From the NCBI GenBank assembly GCA_034509755.1, contig CM067559.1, positions 19,698,501 through 19,762,500 on the forward strand: a stretch of 64,000 bases of DNA, given 5' to 3'. Both the position numbers and the translations under genes were made by a program. This DNA comes from Anisodus tanguticus. Taxonomy: Eukaryota > Streptophyta > Magnoliopsida > Solanales > Solanaceae. Shown here in pieces: positions 57,500 through 64,000 of the stretch. How positions within the stretch are numbered: the first letter of the stretch is position 1; every line of letters begins with the position of its first letter. A model generated the notes under the pieces. It saw nothing but the letters and a program-made list of their open reading frames with translations, ran no database searches and was not told the DNA's origin.

Positions 57500-60400
57500 C
57501 CACCAAATTTGTAGAATCTCGGGTGCCTCAATAACCATGTCGAATTTCAAGTTTGTATGCATCTACAAAATAGAGCATGGTTAGTTTTTCATCCGCATAG
57601 AGCAATGGTTCATTGCACAAGGCATAATTAATGCTTCCACATAGCAAGTAGTTGGATATGGTGCTGCCGGATCGGAGACCGTCAAGACACAAGGGAGTCA
57701 ACCTACTAGGTCCAGGTAGGTCTTAGATACCCGAATCTATCTAAGTCAGTATGGGCTAGTTCAAGGGATTTGGCTTCTCTCTATCATAGTTATACTAGAG
57801 CAGTTCAGCAAATGACTTTAGGGACCCGAGAGGACAACCCAGGGTGAATCATTGTCGAATGTTGGACGACCACGTACCAACTCCGTCTTCAACGTGTTCT
57901 AAAGAAAGGTTTTTGGTTTTATACTGGAGGGTGATTGCGAAATCAACAAAATCACCTTTGTACGCTGATGCAAGTGTGTGTGCATGCCATTTGGCGAAAG
58001 ATGAATGCATGAATGACAATTATAATTGCGGTATTTAAATAAATAAGCAATTTATATCATTTTAAAAAATATATTGTATTGGAACCCTTATGGTTAGAAC
58101 CTAGATTAATCCCCAACAGAGTCGACATCTATTACAGTTCACCTATACGCTGGTAAATACATAAAAACTAATATGAATTTGTATGGTGCTCTAAGTCGGA
58201 TAATATTTTTAGAGTCGCCACCTAATTTATAAGTAAATTAGGAAACCCAATGTGAAAGGATTTATTCAAAATTATTGAAAAATCCTATCTAAACCAGAGT
58301 TGGGGTAAAGGTTCTAGTGATCCTACGGGAAAGGTATTAGACACCCTTGTATTAAGGATCCGTAGAATACGATTGACCTACTAGTTCTATAGCATGATTA
58401 AAATGATTAAAATTGCTTTAAGTGTTTAAATATCTGCAAAATGCTTGTCATTTCATTTATTCGAAACTCAAACTTGTGTTTGGAAATATAGAGTTAGGCT
58501 TCCTCCAAAATAGTATGGACGAGATCAATTTATTTTCGGACTAGGAACACCCAAATATGAATTTGCGTAAAACTCAATTTCTAGTCCAATAATATTGTCC
58601 AACTCACATTTGCATCTTTTGAAAAAAAGGTCTTTTCAAAGTTTAAAAATGAGTACAATTTATTTGAGATAACATGCTTTTGGTTTTTGACAAAAGAGAT
58701 TAAAAATGTTTCCCTTTTTTATTCTTTTGCATGCTACATATCCCCAAAGTCAATTAATACTCTAACACCGAAAACTCATTAACTCAATTCAAGTCCAAGT
58801 TAGGTGTTTTAAAGTCCAAAAATAACTAATTGGGCTTATCCCGTCAATTTAGCTTCACAAATGTTGGTTTTGTGTCCAAATTGAATTTAAAACAAGTTCA
58901 GCAGCCCACTTGTTTAGGTTATATCACTCATGCCCACTTGGGTCCTTTAAAAAATAATTAATTCTATCCAATTTAACTTAAATCTAGGCCCAAACTTAAT
59001 TTCAAGATCTCAAGTCATGAGTTTAAAATTTAAAAAACAGTCCTCAACTTAATACAAAAATTAGTTTCTTATTTTGATTTTTTCTCGATGTCAAAACAGT
59101 CTTTTTATTCAATCTTCTAGATTTAAACATACTTTGAAATCATTATTTTGACGATCTATACTAAACGATATATGCCTATCCTAGATCCTTAACCATAATT
59201 TGAACTTCCAATAATATAAAGTATTCTTATTACATATATATATAGATGAAAAAATGTAAAAAAGAAGGGTTTAGGCTGGTGGGCCTACCTAAGCCCATCA
59301 GTTGGCTATTTTCACCCATAGCTGGGCCTTCAAGCAAATACTAGCTTCCCGGATATCGGAATCAATCAAGATATTAGTTGGGCCTTGGCCCAACCGACTT
59401 AAAAGAATAAAGAGGACCCAGTGAGGGCCCAGATCATCACGGCAGTCCGGGAAGAAAAATGAGAAAACAAGGGAGCAAGTTAGAAGGTATCTGATACTTA
59501 TTGCCTAATTGACATAAAATAAATGAACACTAAAGAGACAAGCAACATTCAAGGATTAAGTTAAACTGTGCAAACATTAACGTAACAATACACAATAGAT
59601 GAGGGGATAAGCAAAATGAGCTAGGCCCAAGGACTAGTCTTTGACAGAAGGAGAGAAGAAACAGAAAGATAAACACTTAAATAGGCCGAGCCCAGCATAC
59701 ACATTGAGTGGAATACTTGAAGGGACAAATACTGGACTAGGCCCAAGAAGCACACAAGCTGAGGCGTCCATATACCACACATAAGAGATATACTAGACAT
59801 ATACACCTCATATACAGGGTATACATCGTATATAATCTGTATATCTTGATGCAGATCATGTGTATACCTTGGACAAAGGGTATAACAAGTAGTGAATAAG
59901 AGCAAACAAGATCTATATGCACACATACATCATGACAGACCTTCAAACCAAGAGGATTCACACAACATGAATACACACATCTGAATTATATATCTCTACC
60001 TAATTCCAAGCAAATTTGACCTTAAAACCATCCAAATACATGCCTTTGATAATTAGATGCCATGAATATATTTATTCAGTTCTGTCAAATCTAAACAAGA
60101 ACTTGACACTTTATGCACCATACTGGGATATGTAAACTATCCTCCCAGTGTGCATGAATTCATACATATGTGGCAGGGAATCAACTTAATGCAACCATGA
60201 GGATTGATGAGCAAATCACGAGAGAACCAAATCCCAGTCCCTCATCCCAGATATGCAAGTATTCTCATGTGAATTCTTTGAGATCACACAGAAACACTAA
60301 GAGGTATCCCTATATGCAAAACACTAAGTGGTATCATATGCCAATAATTGTGATAACGAACACACACAATGACTTTAACTAATCAAAAACATGCTAATCA

Positions 60401-61700
60401 GTCATATACCACTTCATAATAGATCATTAAGGTAATTTAAGCAAGAAATTTAAAAGGGAAGTAGGTTTACCTTATATGAAGGCAACCTAAAGATCGAATG
60501 GAGATTGTTCTTCACTTTGGGACCTCGAAACTCGCAATCACACATGAAAACAAAGGGGTTTTAGTAGTAGGATGCTAATTAGGCTAAATATGGGTTCCAC
60601 CAAAAGGCTTGGATCCCAAATTCAGCACAAATTAATCAATTTTAAACTCAATTCCGCTCTTAACAAATGCAAAAGCTGGGAATCGAGTTTCGGACCATTA
60701 AAATGAAGAACAAAGGTCTCAATTTATAGAGTTTAGGAGACCCAAGTAGCAATAATGTGGAAGAACCAAGTTTTGGGGGGGAATTTTCCTCCACAAACGT
60801 TCTCAACCAATAGAAATCATGATTTTGAAATCGTATGAGACAAATCTAATTAAGAATATCAAAAAAAGCAACGAAAGAGAGGGGTAACCCCACCTTAGAG
60901 GAATGGGGTATGGTGGCATCTCTGTGGAATGGGGGCAAACGCCATTAATGCCTTTGCCTAATTTGGTTGGGCAAACCCTGAGAGGAGACGGCGTACACTG
61001 TCCTCTCGCTATTTTTGGGAATTTGAGAGTTGATGATGGTGCGGCTAGGATTCTCTCATGAACCCAATTCGTAAATGGAAAAGGGATATGGACTTTTGTT
61101 CCCTTTCTATGCTTAAAGGAGGTGCTGGGCTGAGTTTGAGCCTCTTCGGCCTAGGCTCGGCCGATATTTTAAATTAAAAGGGGAGAGACCCAACTAATTT
61201 GCAAGTTATAATTAATTATGTTCACATTTTGAAAATAGTCTAATTAGATTAAAAGCTTCGTTTTGAGTCCATAGTTTACACTAATTGGAAATTAAAAAAT
61301 TAAAACCATGCAAATGTCTTTTTAATTTTAAAACATGACTTGAAATTGAGATGTAATTCCTTTATCATATTTAATTAGACGACTTTCCGACTTTGACGGA
61401 GCGGAACACTAATTCTTTAATTTTGAGAATTCCTTTAAAATAATAATATTTATAAATTGTCAATTTAAAATTTCAAAATTATGATTAATGATCAAATTAT
61501 GTAAAATTAGGACATGATATACAATATATATACCAAGTGATATTTTGTCAAATGAAATGACCAAATATTCCTGTAATAATTTTGTAAAATCATATTAGCC
61601 TTGTAAAAAGTATATTTCACTCCGTCTGTGATTTGGGATCCTCGAATGATTAAATAAAATTATTAGAGGGTAAAAATTAGGTATAAACACCTAGTATGCA
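57500..61700 (-). repeat. Probable leader and LTR of the Gypsy remnant
   Basis: No coding. Minus strand near 58112-58130 reads GTCGACTCTGTTGGGG, which resembles Gypsy primer-site/leader junctions. 58211-58350 (GAGTCGCCACCTAATTTA ... TATTAGACACCC) resembles plant Gypsy LTR ends. LTR borders and target duplication could not be fixed. 58350-61700 is AT-rich and I see no gene in it. Confidence 0.4.
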
Positions 61701-62135
61701 CCAAATCATATCTAAGCTGCTTGAGATCATTAGTGTAGGCATCAGCAAATCCGAGATCTCACAGTTTAAGTTTTTCCTCATGAGTTGAGTTCCAACAGTC
61801 CCCATGATGAGCTTAGAACCTACAAAAAGGAGTGTTATTGTAAAAACTACCACCATACTCTTCTCCTAATGGACTTGAGTATGATAGTAAGAGGCAGTCC
61901 CATTCACTTCACTAGTCTGCATCATGCATATCTCTTCTGAGTTCTGATTCTTAAATAGGGATTTTGAAGCTTGCCACTATTAAGAATCCTTCTACCTGTC
62001 GTATCCAGTTCTCCAAAGGAATTCACAATCACCTCACCATTATCACGGGCATAGTTAGCCAAATGATCAGCTAACTAATTTCTCTCTCTCATAATATTAT
62101 CTCCTCCACTGCAAATGTAATATTCCAAGGAGGTT
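61701..62135. other. Unassigned spacer before the LINE
   Basis: No gene recognised; probably the 3' end region of the LINE. Confidence 0.35.
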
Positions 62136-64000
62136 TCACTCCCTATCTAAGATCTTCTTCATAAGCATAGAATCTATTTCAAATATGAATGAGTAGAGAT
62201 ATTGAGACATACAATACTTTGCAGCTTCAAGTAATGCCTTTGCCTCAGATTCAATGTTTGTAGCATCCTCCATCTCCCTAGCATGAGCATGAACCAGATC
62301 ACATGTATGATTCCTTACATAAAATGCAAATGAGTTTCTACCAGGATTTCCCCCGGTAACACCATCAGTATTAAACATCAAGACACCCCCCATAGGTAGG
62401 TTCCACATAACTTTGGTAACCTGCAATTTTGGTATAAACTGCTCCAAGATCTGCAATATGTCATGCCACCTACGAAGCACATTCTTAATCCCTGGTTTTC
62501 TCAATCACCCCAATTGTTGAATCAGACTTGAGGCTTAACAAATGACCCTGCTATCAGTGACCTTGTTCTTGTGCATGTCCCTAATTTGTTTCTTCCACAG
62601 CTCCCCACACAATAATGGAAGGGACATCATAGTATATAGGTTTCATTCTAAGTCTCACCTCTGCAGTCCATCATATCACAATAACTTGATGAAGATGCAT
62701 TCCTGTAATATCTATACTAGCAGCAACACAACAATGAGACCATGTCTTCTGAGCAGTAGCACACATCACGAAAACATATGGTATTGTTTCCTCCTTAGGT
62801 TCAGCAGTACAACACAAACATTTTGATGGCATATGGAAGCCCTAACTCCTTACTACATCATCCAAAGGAACTTTAAAATGCTACACCCTCCACATAGTAA
62901 ATGCAATCTTGAATGGCAAGCCTTTCACCTAAATCTTCTTGTACACATCTCTCTTTGCAGCCTTGTTTCTAATATACTCCCAAGCTGTTTTGACACTAAA
63001 TTGGCCATTGGTTTCTAACATCCAAAAGGGTCTGTCTAGATCATCACCTCTACACCTCTACTTGGAGGTTGAATTTCATTCAAGATATAGTCCGCAAACT
63101 CATCAGGAACGTTATTTATGATAGCAGGCACATGCCGTCTGCCTTCTGTCACAACATCTGAAATATTAGTAATTTCTTCATTGCAATAAAGATCAGGAGG
63201 AGTAAGGAAATATAGTTGATCTAGACCAGTCCAATTATCAAACCAAAACTGTGAAGACCCCATTCTCAACTACCACCAAAGTTGATGATCTATAAGGTCT
63301 CTAGCTTGAAGCATTTTCCTCCAAATGTGTGACCCTTCATTTCATGGCACAAGTATGTGATTATTCTTCTTCAAGTACTTGTTTCTCTTAAAAGCACCCC
63401 ACAAAGAAGGTTTGGTTTTGAAGTTTCACCATAATTTGTTAAATAAATCCATAGACATATCACTCAAAGACTTGTATCCCAAACCACCTTCATCATGAGA
63501 CAAACACACAGTGTCCCAACCTGTCCAATTCCAATTCCATTCACCAATAGTATTTCTCCAAAATAATTGTGCAAAAATCTTATGAAGATTTTCAATGACA
63601 AAGCTAGGAGGATCAACTGCAGAAAGCAAATGCATATGAATTGCTTGTAGAATATGCTTGAGTAAAACAACCCTTCCACCAAAGGACAATAGCTTCCATT
63701 TCCACCATGTAGTCTATTTCTGACCTTAGATATAAGTTCTAAATAGAAAGTCATTTTACTTCTAGCATAATAAATAGGGTAACCAAGGTACATTAGAGGA
63801 AACTTCTTTCTAGCAATACCAGTCACCATCTCAACCCTTTGAAACACTTCTTCGTTAACTTTATCATGCAAGTAAACTGAACTCTTAGCCTTGTTGATCA
63901 ATTGCCCAGAAGCTATTTCATACTCCTTCAAAATATCCATAAATAGCGTCAAAGATATCTCACATGAGGAAGAGAATATGATGATGTCATCAGCATAAGA
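62136..64000 (-). pseudogene. L1-type LINE ORF2 C-terminal half, cut by window edge
   Basis: Non-LTR retrotransposon polyprotein on the minus strand. At the right edge the RT catalytic Y-A-D-D is at 63986-63997, in frame with block 63952-63464 (G-Q-L-I-N-K-A-K-S-S, Y-L-G-Y-P-I-Y). A frameshift leads to block 63689-63426, then 63269-63036. A zf-RVT-like segment (C-L-C-C ... P-Y-V-F-V-M-C) is readable at about 62850-62740. The RNase H domain is block 62504-62136 (F-N-T-D-G, G-N-P-G-R, N-I-E-S-E-A-K-A-L). Several frameshifts and stops; not functional as read. Confidence 0.88.

Noticed and set aside
59621..59976. Cys/Tyr-rich ORFs of 79-101 codons
   Set aside because: They fall in AT-rich LTR-like sequence, overlap each other in different frames, and show no recognisable motif.
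62542..62826. Plus-strand 94-codon ORF
   Set aside because: Antisense to the zf-RVT and RNase H linker region of the LINE.

Overview
The window is plant nuclear DNA, made almost entirely of repeats: an endogenous plant pararetrovirus (EPRV, Caulimoviridae), Copia and Gypsy LTR retrotransposons, a LINE, and one broken host gene of the RADIALIS-like SANT/MYB family. The single-repeat MYB gene and the retroelement families point to a eudicot. The EPRV type and element style suggest Solanaceae, but I cannot prove the genus.

1-31508 is a tandem array built from a rearranged piece of EPRV. Each long unit (about 1.65-1.81 kb) carries, on the minus strand, part of the pregenomic RNA leader, a tRNA-iMet primer-binding site and a movement protein (MP) reading frame. 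On the plus strand it carries an inverted piece of the viral aspartic protease, so MP and protease converge. Short units (about 0.57 kb) keep only leader, primer site and the first ~113 MP codons, and each contains a ~50-bp inverted repeat (hairpin). I count 26 MP starts: 14 full-length-type, 11 short, and 1 cut by the left edge. The array has higher-order structure: two ~8.72-kb superunits (5359-22813) followed by three ~2.93-kb superunits (22244-31043). All MP copies carry visible lesions and most protease copies are damaged. Some patches (e.g. 26430-26560) differ from sister copies only at CAG/CTG sites, often as CAG to CGG or CTG to CCG. This looks like long-read miscalling at CHG-methylated cytosines and not like biology.

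31509-34885 (minus strand) is the rest of the same virus: protease tail, reverse transcriptase, RNase H, a last ORF, then a promoter region with TATA box and 33-bp repeats that runs into the leader and MP of the last array unit. The array therefore grew from one end of an integrated virus, and its units lack the promoter. 34886-40080 holds host-like sequence and a degenerate LTR element on the minus strand without recognisable RT or integrase.

40.1-46.1 kb is a broken Copia element (plus strand) whose 3' LTR was split by a 1874-bp solo LTR of Gypsy type with a clean 5-bp target duplication. Directly after this LTR lies a two-exon RADIALIS-like gene (46220-48126) with a nonsense codon at position 13. 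A second, more decayed copy of the same Copia family occupies 48.5-53.7 kb. Its 3' LTR is cut off and joined to a minus-strand Gypsy gag-protease remnant (53.7-57.5 kb), followed by LTR-like AT-rich sequence to about 61.7 kb. The right end (62.1-64 kb) is a minus-strand L1-type LINE with RT, zf-RVT and RNase H remnants, open to the window edge.
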